Assembly: GCA_030596405.1 (NCBI GenBank)
Contig: JAUVKB010000093.1
Location: forward strand, 1-8,377
Length of the DNA: 8,377 nucleotides
Source: Deltaproteobacteria bacterium
Lineage (GTDB): Bacteria; Desulfobacterota; Desulfobacteria; Desulfobacterales; JAUVKB01
Direction: 5' to 3'
Below the pieces are notes generated by a model that was given only the letters and a program-made list of their open reading frames with translations, did no database searches and was not told the origin of the DNA. Position numbers and translations under genes: made by a program. Every line of letters starts with the position of its first letter. The first letter of the stretch is position 1. Below are positions 1 to 5,852 of this stretch, one piece after another.

Positions 1-630
1 CTCGGTTTTAATACGGTTCGCAATGCAATTGTTTCCGTATCAATTATCGACGCTTTTTCAGATAAAAAGAGTTTAGACGGATTTGACATAACCGAGTTCT
101 GGAGTCATTCGGTTGCCGTAGCTGTAACCAGCAAATATCTTGCGGAAAACAGCCGCCTTGGTTCTCCTGAGGATGCTTTTACGGCAGGTTTGCTGCACGA
201 TATCGGGAAAATTGTTCTATTTCAATATTTTCATGATCTTTTTGCCAAAGCATGGGCGTCTTCTAAAAAGAACAATCTTTCGTTTTATGATGCCGAAAAA
301 AAAGAAAATCCGATAACCCATGCCAGGATAGGCACATATCTGGCCAAAAAGTGGCAGCTTCCCGAAAATCTGGTTGATATAGTCAAGCACCATCACATGG
401 TAAGCAAAAATATAAATGATTTTGAACTGTTAGCAACAGTTCATGCGGCGGATGTCATTGCAAACAGTTTTATGGTCAACCCCCCAAAAAAACTTCATTT
501 ATCCGCAATTAATCCTGATGTGTTAAAAGCCCTAAGGCCGCAAATCGACACAATTGCGGAGTGGTTTCCAGGCATACTTGAAAATATAAATTCCGCATGT
601 GATTTTTTTCTTGAGGGGGTAAAAAGGTGA
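1..630 (+). CDS. HDOD-domain signalling protein, 5'-truncated by window edge
   Basis: The frame is open from the first base of the window, so the gene starts upstream; the TTG at 190 lies inside the domain and is not a real start. The visible 209 residues cover the middle and end of an HDOD domain. Visible landmarks are LGFNTVRNAIVSVS at the window start, FWSHSVAVA near residue 33, AGLLHDIGK at about residues 62-70, HARIG near residue 106, and KHHHM near residue 130. HDOD proteins are relatives of HD phosphohydrolases that usually lack a complete metal site and act as signalling or regulatory scaffolds rather than proven enzymes. The stop codon overlaps the GTG start of the following response regulator (GTGA, 627-630), so the two are almost certainly co-transcribed and translationally coupled, and probably belong to one two-component output module. 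Family assignment is firm; the specific role is unknown. Confidence 0.9.
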   Translation, partial: LGFNTVRNAIVSVSIIDAFSDKKSLDGFDITEFWSHSVAVAVTSKYLAENSRLGSPEDAFTAGLLHDIGKIVLFQYFHDLFAKAWASSKKNNLSFYDAEKKENPITHARIGTYLAKKWQLPENLVDIVKHHHMVSKNINDFELLATVHAADVIANSFMVNPPKKLHLSAINPDVLKALRPQIDTIAEWFPGILENINSACDFFLEGVKR

Positions 631-1454
631 GCGGTATTAAGCATACGATATTGTGCGTGGATGACGAAAAAAATATAGCAAACGCATTAAAGCGGCTCCT
701 TAGAAAAGAGGGCTATCGGCTGTTGACGGCATCAAGCGGTCAAGAAGGCCTTGATTTGCTGAAAGAAAATGAGATCCATCTGGTGCTTTGCGATCAGAGG
801 ATGCCTGAAATGAGCGGCACGGAATTTTTGGCTAATGTAAAAGCGATTTATCCTGATATCATAAGAATCATCCTTACAGGCTATACGGAAGTGGATGCGA
901 TCACAGAGTCGATAAACAAAGGGAATATCTACAAGTTTTTCTTAAAACCATGGGATGATCAAAGTTTAAAGCTGGAAATCAAACAGGCCCTGGAGCAATA
1001 TGACCTTATCAAGGCCAACAGGGCGCTTCATGAAAAAGTTTTAATGCAAAATAAAGATCTGCAAAAAATAAATGACAATTTAGAGTCCATTGTTAAGAAA
1101 AGAACCGAGGATCTGGAAATTCAAAACCAGGCGCTGGAGCTGTCACGCATCATACTTGAAGACATACCTATTCCTGTTATAGGCGTCGGCGCCGAGGGAA
1201 TGATCGTGATGATTAACAGTAAAGTCCAGGAGTTGTTTGACAACGGCAGGCGTATTAATGTGGGGAAAAATTTTTCAGATTATTTTCAGGGTGATATAAA
1301 AGAGGTAATGACCAGTGCGATGTCGTCTAACTCGCCGCACAATATACGGAGATGCCTGCTTTCAGAAAAGTTATATGAGATCGATTTCACGCCATTATCA
1401 GGGATGTTCAGCGGCAGGGGAATTGTTTTGACATTCAGGCCTATGGAGAATTGA
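627..1454 (+). CDS. Response regulator: receiver domain, coiled coil and C-terminal PAS-like domain
   Basis: Start is GTG at 627, 4 bp inside the HDOD gene, with a purine-rich GAGGGGG about 7 bases upstream. Residues 5-120 form a CheY-like receiver: acidic pair D12-D13, phospho-acceptor D56 in LCDQRMPEMSG, T84 in ILTGYTE and K107 in FLKPW. All key residues are present, so phosphorylation by a histidine kinase is expected. The segment IYKFFLKPWDD followed by a helix resembles the receivers that precede HD-GYP or PAS outputs. Residues about 120-170 are a charged heptad-like coiled coil. Residues about 172-275 read as a PAS-like sensor domain (DIPIPVIGVGAEGMIVMIN and a closing GIVLTFRP strand). 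There is no DNA-binding, GGDEF, EAL, HD-GYP or kinase output, so it probably works through protein-protein contacts, perhaps with the adjacent HDOD protein. It is convergent with the dehydrogenase gene 42 bp away; no terminator hairpin is seen between them. Confidence 0.9.
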   Translation: MSGIKHTILCVDDEKNIANALKRLLRKEGYRLLTASSGQEGLDLLKENEIHLVLCDQRMPEMSGTEFLANVKAIYPDIIRIILTGYTEVDAITESINKGNIYKFFLKPWDDQSLKLEIKQALEQYDLIKANRALHEKVLMQNKDLQKINDNLESIVKKRTEDLEIQNQALELSRIILEDIPIPVIGVGAEGMIVMINSKVQELFDNGRRINVGKNFSDYFQGDIKEVMTSAMSSNSPHNIRRCLLSEKLYEIDFTPLSGMFSGRGIVLTFRPMEN

Positions 1455-1496
1455 TTTCACGGATGAATATACGGCTGAAAGGTTGCCCAAGTTAGA

Positions 1497-2510
1497 TTAT
1501 ATATTATCAATTATATGAACAGGAACAGGCCAGAGGAAACAACCTTCATTTAAAAAATGGTTGATCTGCTTTACGCTATGGTTCGCTTTTCTGTCAACAG
1601 CTTCAAAACTGTTAAATGCGTTATGGGGCGTTAATATTACATCCGGACGTTTTAACAAGGTTAAGGCCGCATTCACTTCTATATTTCTGCCGGTTCGTCC
1701 ATCACGCAGAAACAAAACGAGTTCACGCTCCTCGTTGTAAACGTCCAGCCCTAAACCGCCGATATGATTTTCATCCAGAAGACGGAGCAGACTTTCGGAG
1801 GGAGAAATCTCACCTCTTGAAATATTTATAAAAATAACACCTTGTTTTGCCTTCTTCAGAACCTGATAATCGAAATAATTTACAGTATCCGGCGTCAGGT
1901 TCATAGCACAGACTATTATATCGGCGGCAGATAAACCCTCTTCTAAAGAAACATAAATAACATCAGAATGTTTTTCTTCAATATCGACGCCCAACACCTC
2001 CATTCCCAATCCTCTTCCTATTTTTGCAACTTCATGCCCGATATTTCCCACTCCGACTATCAGCAGAGTCTTATGCTCACACTCTATTCCGGTAAGTCCG
2101 TTTCTATTGAAGACAGAAAATTTCTCTATCTGAAGATGCATTTTCCTCAAAAGAAACATCCACATAAGCATCGCCTGTTCTGCTACGGCTCTGCTGCAAT
2201 ACAAAGGAAGATAGCCGCAGGGCAGATTTTTTTTAACCGTCTTTAAATACCTTTCCATATGATCGTATCCGGTACTCCTGGATAAAATACCGGAAAGATT
2301 TTCGGCCCATGAAACAGGAATTACAGACTGTGTTCTTATGCTTATAAGCGATGCAGGAGGCTTTTCCTCTTTATACTCCTGGATCGTTTTCCAGGTAAAT
2401 CCCGCATCTGTTTCCGGGTTTAAATAATGTTTTAGCGCTGCGGCCTCTTCTTCAAAAACTTCAAAAAAGAAAATATCCACAATATCACTCCGTTTTTTGG
2501 CATCCTTCAT
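1497..2510 (-). CDS. D-isomer-specific 2-hydroxyacid dehydrogenase, D-lactate dehydrogenase-like
   Basis: This is a 337-residue NAD-dependent dehydrogenase, full length for the family, which reduces 2-keto acids to D-2-hydroxy acids (for example pyruvate to D-lactate) in the cytoplasm. The split catalytic domain lies at residues about 1-105 and 305-337, with the Rossmann domain between. The dinucleotide motif is GVGNIG (153-158), and D176 at the end of the second strand favours NAD over NADP. The catalytic triad is complete: R232 in NISRGE, E261 in GLDVYNEERE, and H296 in TPHNAF. The DVYNEERE...F block and the AFNSFEAV context resemble the fermentative LdhA branch, so D-lactate dehydrogenase is the best single guess. 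Other substrates (hydroxypyruvate, branched 2-keto acids) cannot be excluded, so no symbol is given. The ATG at 2508-2510 has no obvious Shine-Dalgarno sequence. It lies 165 bp downstream of the methyltransferase gene on the same strand, and its own promoter is possible. Confidence 0.88.
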   Translation of the reverse strand: MKDAKKRSDIVDIFFFEVFEEEAAALKHYLNPETDAGFTWKTIQEYKEEKPPASLISIRTQSVIPVSWAENLSGILSRSTGYDHMERYLKTVKKNLPCGYLPLYCSRAVAEQAMLMWMFLLRKMHLQIEKFSVFNRNGLTGIECEHKTLLIVGVGNIGHEVAKIGRGLGMEVLGVDIEEKHSDVIYVSLEEGLSAADIIVCAMNLTPDTVNYFDYQVLKKAKQGVIFINISRGEISPSESLLRLLDENHIGGLGLDVYNEERELVLFLRDGRTGRNIEVNAALTLLKRPDVILTPHNAFNSFEAVDRKANHSVKQINHFLNEGCFLWPVPVHIIDNI

Positions 2511-2675
2511 TTTGTCGTTTACACTAATTCACCATTAAAGGGCGCCTGTTTTTTTATTGACGTTCTGACAAGTCATCGTTTTTTTTGCCGCCCCAAAAAT
2601 TATAAAATATATCAATAATCAATAGAGCTGCGGCATACTGACCTAGACCGATTCATTCAGACTGCAATGAAGTAT
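2511..2675 (-). promoter_or_regulatory. Intergenic region with possible promoter and small palindrome before the dehydrogenase gene
   Basis: Read on the minus strand, a perfect TATAAT hexamer lies at 2604-2599. The -35 region 16-17 bases upstream is poor, so this is only a possible promoter. It would give an untranslated leader of about 80 bases. Within that leader is a short inverted repeat, TGAC-AA-GTCA, at 2566-2575, flanked by weaker ACG/CGT complementarity. On the plus strand it is followed by a T-run (2579-2586) and would resemble a terminator, but no plus-strand gene is being transcribed there. No regulator can be assigned. Confidence 0.3.
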
Positions 2676-3344
2676 TTAGGATTCGGTTTTTTCAAAAAGG
2701 GTTATACAGTCGAGTCCGGGATAATATGAATCTTCTTTTTTCGACCCCCAGTCGATTATTTGGTGTTGCACCACGTCCAATTTACTCTCGTTACAAAACT
2801 TTTCAAACAGTTCGTAAGACATGTCACTTCGCCAATGCGGGTTTTCATTAAAAGAGCTGCCTGGTTTTGCAGAATAATTTGAATGATGACAGAAACCGAA
2901 TCCTCCAGGCTTTAATATCCGCTGAAATTCTTTAATATATTCTCTAATAACATCCTTATGGAAATGAACCATCGAATCAAAGCTGTAAACAAGTGTAATG
3001 CTGTTGTCATCTATACCTTTTAAGGACAAACCGTTAGTTTTAATAAACTCAAACCTGTCATCCCCTTTAAATCTTTCCATGCAGGCGTTAATACATTCTT
3101 CCTGTATATCAACGATAATTATTTTTTTTGCGTATTTTTTAAGTTTTTCGCTGTTTCTTCCATACCCTGCCGCCAAATCAAGCACGCAACTAAAATCCAG
3201 ATTTTTTATCACCGGCCAAATAAAAAGATCCCATTCCCAGTCAATATCATTTTCGGCAGCTTTAAAATATGATGTCTTTTTAAAAAAATTACCTGTATCG
3301 ACAGCCTGTTTTAATATGATTTTTTTATTTTTTTTGAACAACAT
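2676..3344 (-). CDS. Class I SAM-dependent methyltransferase (Methyltransf_11-like)
   Basis: A 222-residue Rossmann-fold methyltransferase. Motif I, the S-adenosylmethionine loop, is VLDLAAGYGRN (residues 54-64). The acidic residue ending strand 2 is D79 (IIIVDI). Motif III/IV is LVYSFDSMVHF (118-128), and the post-motif LKPGGF is at 144-149, followed by a HHS segment at 153-155 in the position where acceptor-specific residues usually sit. The acceptor cannot be read from the sequence; proteins of this kind act on small molecules, sugars or lipids. The ATG at 3342-3344 is supported by GAGG seven bases upstream (minus strand, 3351-3354). The gene is divergent from the metal-transport operon and may head a loose transcription unit with the dehydrogenase downstream, although the 165-bp gap argues against tight coupling. 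AT-rich codon use is similar to its neighbours. Confidence 0.85.
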   Translation of the reverse strand: MLFKKNKKIILKQAVDTGNFFKKTSYFKAAENDIDWEWDLFIWPVIKNLDFSCVLDLAAGYGRNSEKLKKYAKKIIIVDIQEECINACMERFKGDDRFEFIKTNGLSLKGIDDNSITLVYSFDSMVHFHKDVIREYIKEFQRILKPGGFGFCHHSNYSAKPGSSFNENPHWRSDMSYELFEKFCNESKLDVVQHQIIDWGSKKEDSYYPGLDCITLFEKTES

Positions 3345-3380
3345 TTTTTACCTCGACTCAGCAAGTTGATGTTACCGAAA

Positions 3381-3396
3381 TTCACGGCTACGTGAA
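3381..3396. repeat. Perfect inverted repeat TTCACG-GCTA-CGTGAA
   Basis: Six-base arms (3381-3386 and 3391-3396) are perfectly complementary around a 4-base centre, flanked by A/T-rich DNA. It lies about 37-52 bp upstream of the methyltransferase ATG on the minus strand, so it could be an operator for that gene or a hairpin in its 5' leader. No regulator is recognised. Confidence 0.4.
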
Positions 3397-3465
3397 AAAT
3401 CCATTTTTCGCACAACGCCTCATCCTGACGGATTTGCATGATTTGAATTTGAAATTTTGTAGAAT

Positions 3466-3672
3466 TTAAATTAAGCTTCTAACAAAGTCAATATCGCGCA
3501 TAGAAAACACCAGGGGCAATGCATGTGATTGCTCTTTTTTCATAACATGCCCGAATGTAATAAATTAGTGATATTGAAAAGCTTGAAAAAACAGCGTGGC
3601 AGAGCAGTATAATTTCACTCCGGCGACGCTTCCAAATGCGGCTGCCCCATATTTTACATTGACAATAATCAT
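3466..3672 (-). other. Possible relic small coding region: two short frames split by one stop codon
   Basis: Read on the minus strand, ATG at 3672 opens a 35-codon frame that starts MIIVNVKYGAAAFGSVAGVK and ends at TAA 3567-3565. After seven further sense codons in the same frame, ATG at 3543 opens a 25-codon frame (MKKEQSHALPLVFSMRDIDF and five more residues) that ends at 3466. Both halves have a protein-like composition in one continuous phase, interrupted only by a single stop. That would fit a decayed small gene or a piece of a dispersed repeat. Neither ATG has a convincing Shine-Dalgarno sequence, and the upstream end overlaps the promoter proposed for the transporter operon. I do not recognise a family. 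This is a weak call; chance is a real alternative for frames this short. Confidence 0.22.
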
Positions 3673-3688
3673 TTTTTTTTAGATTATT
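3659..3688 (+). promoter_or_regulatory. Candidate sigma70-like promoter of the nickel/cobalt transport operon, with overlapping inverted repeat
   Basis: A perfect -35 hexamer TTGACA (3659-3664) is followed after 17 bases by GATTAT (3682-3687), a 4-of-6 match to the -10 consensus. This would place the transcript start near 3694, giving a leader of about 140 bases before the first gene. Between and across the two boxes is a 7-base perfect inverted repeat, AATAATC (3664-3670) and GATTATT (3682-3688), separated by an almost pure T stretch. An element in that position could be an operator for a metal-responsive repressor, but it does not match the NikR patterns I know, and AT-rich DNA yields such repeats by chance. 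Confidence 0.45.
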
Positions 3689-3697
3689 AACAATAAA

Positions 3698-3815
3698 ACG
3701 GGCATGAAGTCCGTAGCGGCACATTTGAACATAACAATTTTATTGCAAAACAATAACACGAACCACGAAGGTCATTTGTATCATGAAGATGCCAGAGGTG
3801 GATTCGTGTTTTTTT
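3698..3815 (+). promoter_or_regulatory. Structured leader ending in a terminator-like hairpin: candidate attenuator or riboswitch for metal uptake
   Basis: The main hairpin pairs 3755-3766 (AACACGAACCAC) with 3798-3810 (GTGGATTCGTGTT): twelve base pairs with one bulged A at 3802 and a 31-base loop. A run of seven T (3809-3815) begins at its 3' foot, which is the layout of an intrinsic terminator. It ends only 9 bases before the ribosome-binding site of the first transporter gene. Upstream lie a 5-bp hairpin (3698-3702 with 3710-3714) and a 6-bp hairpin, TTATTG/CAATAA (3740-3745 with 3751-3756). The latter overlaps the foot of the large stem and so competes slightly with it. GGCAT at 3701-3705 can also pair with ATGCC at 3789-3793 in the loop. 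The seven bases CATGAAG occur in both the first hairpin loop and the large loop. These features suggest conditional read-through. I see no B12-box, so a cobalamin riboswitch is unlikely. Confidence 0.42.
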
Positions 3816-3836
3816 ATGGTTTTACAGGAGTTTTTT

Positions 3837-4454
3837 ATGCATATTTCCGAAGGTGTTTTATCCGGGCCGGTTCTGGCATCCGGTATTGCCCTTGCCGCAG
3901 CAGGTACGGCAATCGGTCTTAAAAGGTTAGATTATGACCGCATCCCGCATGCCGCAATTCTTTCGGCTGCTTTTTTTGTTGCTTCGCTTGTTCATGTTCC
4001 CATAGGCCCGTCAAGCGTTCATCTCATTCTTAACGGAATTGTGGGACTTTTACTTGGATGGGGAGCCTTTCCCGCAATATTGACAGCGTTACTACTTCAG
4101 GGAGTGCTGTTCCAGTTCGGCGGAATTACGACACTCGGAGTCAATACCACGATTATGGCCTTGCCGGCAGTTATATGCTATTACCTTTTTGGATGTATGA
4201 TTCAAAAAAAATCTTATATCGCATATATATCGGCTTTTGCCTGCGGTTTTATTTCCGTTTTCTTAAGCGCAATAATGGTTGGAGCTGCATTGATGTTTAC
4301 ACAGGAAAGTTTTTTGGGGATTGCCGCAGCAGTTATAATCGCTCATCTACCTGTTATGATTATCGAAGGGGTTGTCGCTGCCTTTTGCGTGGCTTTTCTT
4401 AAAAAAGTACAACCAGAGCTGCTGCCTGGATTTTCAGGCAGTATAAACAGTTAG
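3837..4454 (+). CDS. cbiM: ECF-type nickel/cobalt transporter substrate-binding permease (CbiM/NikM family)
   Basis: A 205-residue integral membrane protein that binds Ni2+ or Co2+ and carries it across the inner membrane in an energy-coupling-factor transporter. The start was placed at 3837 rather than the in-frame ATG at 3783. The mature protein must begin MHI, because the terminal amine and His2 form part of the metal site in structurally studied NikM/CbiM. AGGAG at 3826-3830 sits six bases before this ATG, and the upstream 18 codons overlap the leader hairpin. The N-terminus MHISEGVLSGPVL is the family signature. Further conserved features are H53 in LVHVPIGPSSVH and H62 before LNG (residues 60-67). 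About six or seven hydrophobic helices fill the rest. Metal choice is unclear; the L subunit next door points to nickel, so nikM is an equally good name. First gene of the operon; 19 bp before the L gene. Confidence 0.93.
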   Translation: MHISEGVLSGPVLASGIALAAAGTAIGLKRLDYDRIPHAAILSAAFFVASLVHVPIGPSSVHLILNGIVGLLLGWGAFPAILTALLLQGVLFQFGGITTLGVNTTIMALPAVICYYLFGCMIQKKSYIAYISAFACGFISVFLSAIMVGAALMFTQESFLGIAAAVIIAHLPVMIIEGVVAAFCVAFLKKVQPELLPGFSGSINS

Positions 4455-4473
4455 GAAGGCATAATATTGATCC

Positions 4474-5088
4474 ATGAAAATAATTCATGCAATTAAAAAA
4501 AGTGTTTTTCATAAATGGCCTTACGGGCTTGTTTCTTTTATGATTATTTTTCTTTTAACTTTTTTTTTGGCCGGCGCCGCTTTTGCTCACAAAGTTATGA
4601 TATTTGCTTATGTGGATGGTGATACAGTGTATACTAAAAGCAAGTTCAGCGGGGGGAAAAAAGCTAAAAACAGCCAGGTTATTGTTTATAATCAACAGGG
4701 CAACAAGCTCCTTGAAGGGAAAACCGATAATAACGGAGAATTTTCTTTTAAGGTTCCCCAAAAAACGACACTAAAGATTGTTTTAAACGCAGGGATGGGG
4801 CACAGAGGCCAATGGACACTACCAATTGAAGAGATAGAGCAACAGACAAAATCGGAAGCCAAAGCCGCGCCAAAAGCACAAAATGTGACGGCCACGGGTC
4901 TTACCTTGCCCGAAGTTCAGGAAGTTGTCGAAAAAGTCCTGGAAAAAAAATTGAGGCCGATAATGAAAATGCTCGCTGAATCGAATGAAAAAGAGCCTGA
5001 AATTAGCGATATCATTGGCGGCATCGGTTATATTTTCGGGCTTATGGGGGTTGCATCCTATTTTCATTTTAGAAAAAAAAATAAATAA
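4474..5088 (+). CDS. nikL: NikL-like periplasmic accessory subunit of the nickel/cobalt ECF transporter
   Basis: A 204-residue protein with a basic N-terminus, a hydrophobic segment at residues 18-37 and a likely cleavage site after AFA38. The mature form would then begin with His39 (HKVMIFAYVDGDTVY). Residues about 39-115 are a beta-rich, carboxypeptidase-regulatory-like periplasmic domain with GKTDNNGEFSFKV (82-94) and NAGMGHRGQW (105-114). Residues 122-140 are a low-complexity K/A/Q linker, and 144-170 an amphipathic charged helix. A single membrane helix lies at about 180-198, followed by a short basic cytoplasmic tail. This topology and the AHKV...GHR pattern match the NikL subunits that replace CbiN in some nickel ECF systems. 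The exposed N-terminal histidine and H110 are plausible metal ligands. The Shine-Dalgarno AGGAAGG (4453-4459) overlaps the stop of the preceding gene and is rather far (14 bases) from the ATG. Confidence 0.78.
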   Translation: MKIIHAIKKSVFHKWPYGLVSFMIIFLLTFFLAGAAFAHKVMIFAYVDGDTVYTKSKFSGGKKAKNSQVIVYNQQGNKLLEGKTDNNGEFSFKVPQKTTLKIVLNAGMGHRGQWTLPIEEIEQQTKSEAKAAPKAQNVTATGLTLPEVQEVVEKVLEKKLRPIMKMLAESNEKEPEISDIIGGIGYIFGLMGVASYFHFRKKNK

Positions 5089-5096
5089 TAAACGAA

Positions 5097-5852
5097 ATGA
5101 TTGAAGAAACATTTGCATACGGAAGCTCTGTGATGCACAGAATCGACCCAAGGTTCAGGGTTGTTTTTGCAACGATATTTTCTTTTGTAGCCGCTCTTTC
5201 CACCCGGTTTCCCGCTTTAATCGCGGCATTGATTTTATCTGTTTTACTGCTATGCATGGCCCGGTTAAACCTTCTAAAGGTTATAAAAAAATTAATGGCT
5301 GCCTGGGGCTTTATTCTTCTCCTTTGGCTGGTATTGCCTTTGACCGTTAAAGGAGAACCGCTTTTTAGTGTCGGCCCGTTAATATTTACAAGACCGGGAA
5401 TAATACTTTCTTTGCAGATTACGCTCAAATCAAACATTATTCTACTTGCATATATTGCTATGATTACTACCATGAATCTTGCCACACTGGGCCACTCTCT
5501 TAAGCGTCTTAGGGTCCCGGATAAAATAATCCATCTTTTCCTGCTGACTTATCGGTATATTTTTGTCATTGAACAAGAATATTACAGGCTTGTGTGGGCT
5601 ATTAAAACCCGTGGTTTTCGCCCCGGGACAAACAGGCACACATACAGAACATATGCATATATTGTAGGAATGCTTTTTGTACGGGCTTCGGAAAGGGCAA
5701 ACCGGGTACATCAGGCCATGATATGCCGGGGATTTAAAGGAAGGTTTTATTCTCTTTCCAAATTTTCGGTTATGCGGCAGGACTGGCTCTGGACGTCTTT
5801 CATGTCGCTTGCAATGATCGTTCTCGTAATTCTTGAATGGATAAATATATGA
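5097..5852 (+). CDS. cbiQ: ECF transporter transmembrane (T) component, CbiQ/NikQ family
   Basis: A 251-residue inner-membrane protein of normal family length that couples the ATPase dimer to the substrate-binding M subunit. Hydrophobic helices lie at about 23-60, 69-82, 101-128, 145-158, 184-196 and 231-248. The N-terminal DPR (17-19) in MHRIDPRFRV is conserved. The two Ala-Arg-Gly coupling motifs that dock on the ATPases are intact: AIKTRGF (168-174) and AMICRGF (207-213). It starts 8 bp after the L gene with no good Shine-Dalgarno sequence, so coupled translation is likely. Its stop overlaps the ATG of the following ATPase gene (ATGA, 5849-5852), the usual tight Q-O junction. Because both coupling motifs are preserved, nothing in this gene itself shows decay, although the adjacent ATPase is broken. 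Confidence 0.92.
   Translation: MIEETFAYGSSVMHRIDPRFRVVFATIFSFVAALSTRFPALIAALILSVLLLCMARLNLLKVIKKLMAAWGFILLLWLVLPLTVKGEPLFSVGPLIFTRPGIILSLQITLKSNIILLAYIAMITTMNLATLGHSLKRLRVPDKIIHLFLLTYRYIFVIEQEYYRLVWAIKTRGFRPGTNRHTYRTYAYIVGMLFVRASERANRVHQAMICRGFKGRFYSLSKFSVMRQDWLWTSFMSLAMIVLVILEWINI

Noticed and set aside
190..630. TTG at 190 as the start of the HDOD gene
   Set aside because: The frame is open to base 1 and the upstream codons encode the expected HDOD sequence; TTG 190 lies inside the conserved AGLLHDIGK motif.
2561..2586. Plus-strand terminator formed by the TGAC-AA-GTCA repeat and following T-run
   Set aside because: Genes on both sides are on the minus strand, so no transcript would use it in that direction; the stem is also only four continuous base pairs.
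3488..3724. 78-residue minus-strand open frame across the intergenic region
   Set aside because: It has a basic, cysteine-rich, unpatterned composition and overlaps a different frame with a more protein-like reading; it has no ribosome-binding site and no family resemblance.
3783..3836. Upstream in-frame ATG that would add 18 residues to the CbiM-family protein
   Set aside because: The family requires Met1-His2 at the true N-terminus, and AGGAG is ideally spaced for the ATG at 3837. The upstream codons lie in the leader hairpin.
3345..3836. Cobalamin riboswitch upstream of the transporter
   Set aside because: No B12-box-like GCCACTG or the usual surrounding conserved blocks are found on the plus strand, and the leader after the likely promoter is too short for the ~200-nt aptamer.
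4058..4402. 114-residue plus-strand frame inside the M gene
   Set aside because: It is a shadow in another phase of the clearly conserved CbiM-family coding sequence.
5069..5485. 138-residue minus-strand frame opposite the T component
   Set aside because: It is antisense to a well-conserved membrane protein, with no start signal or recognisable motif.
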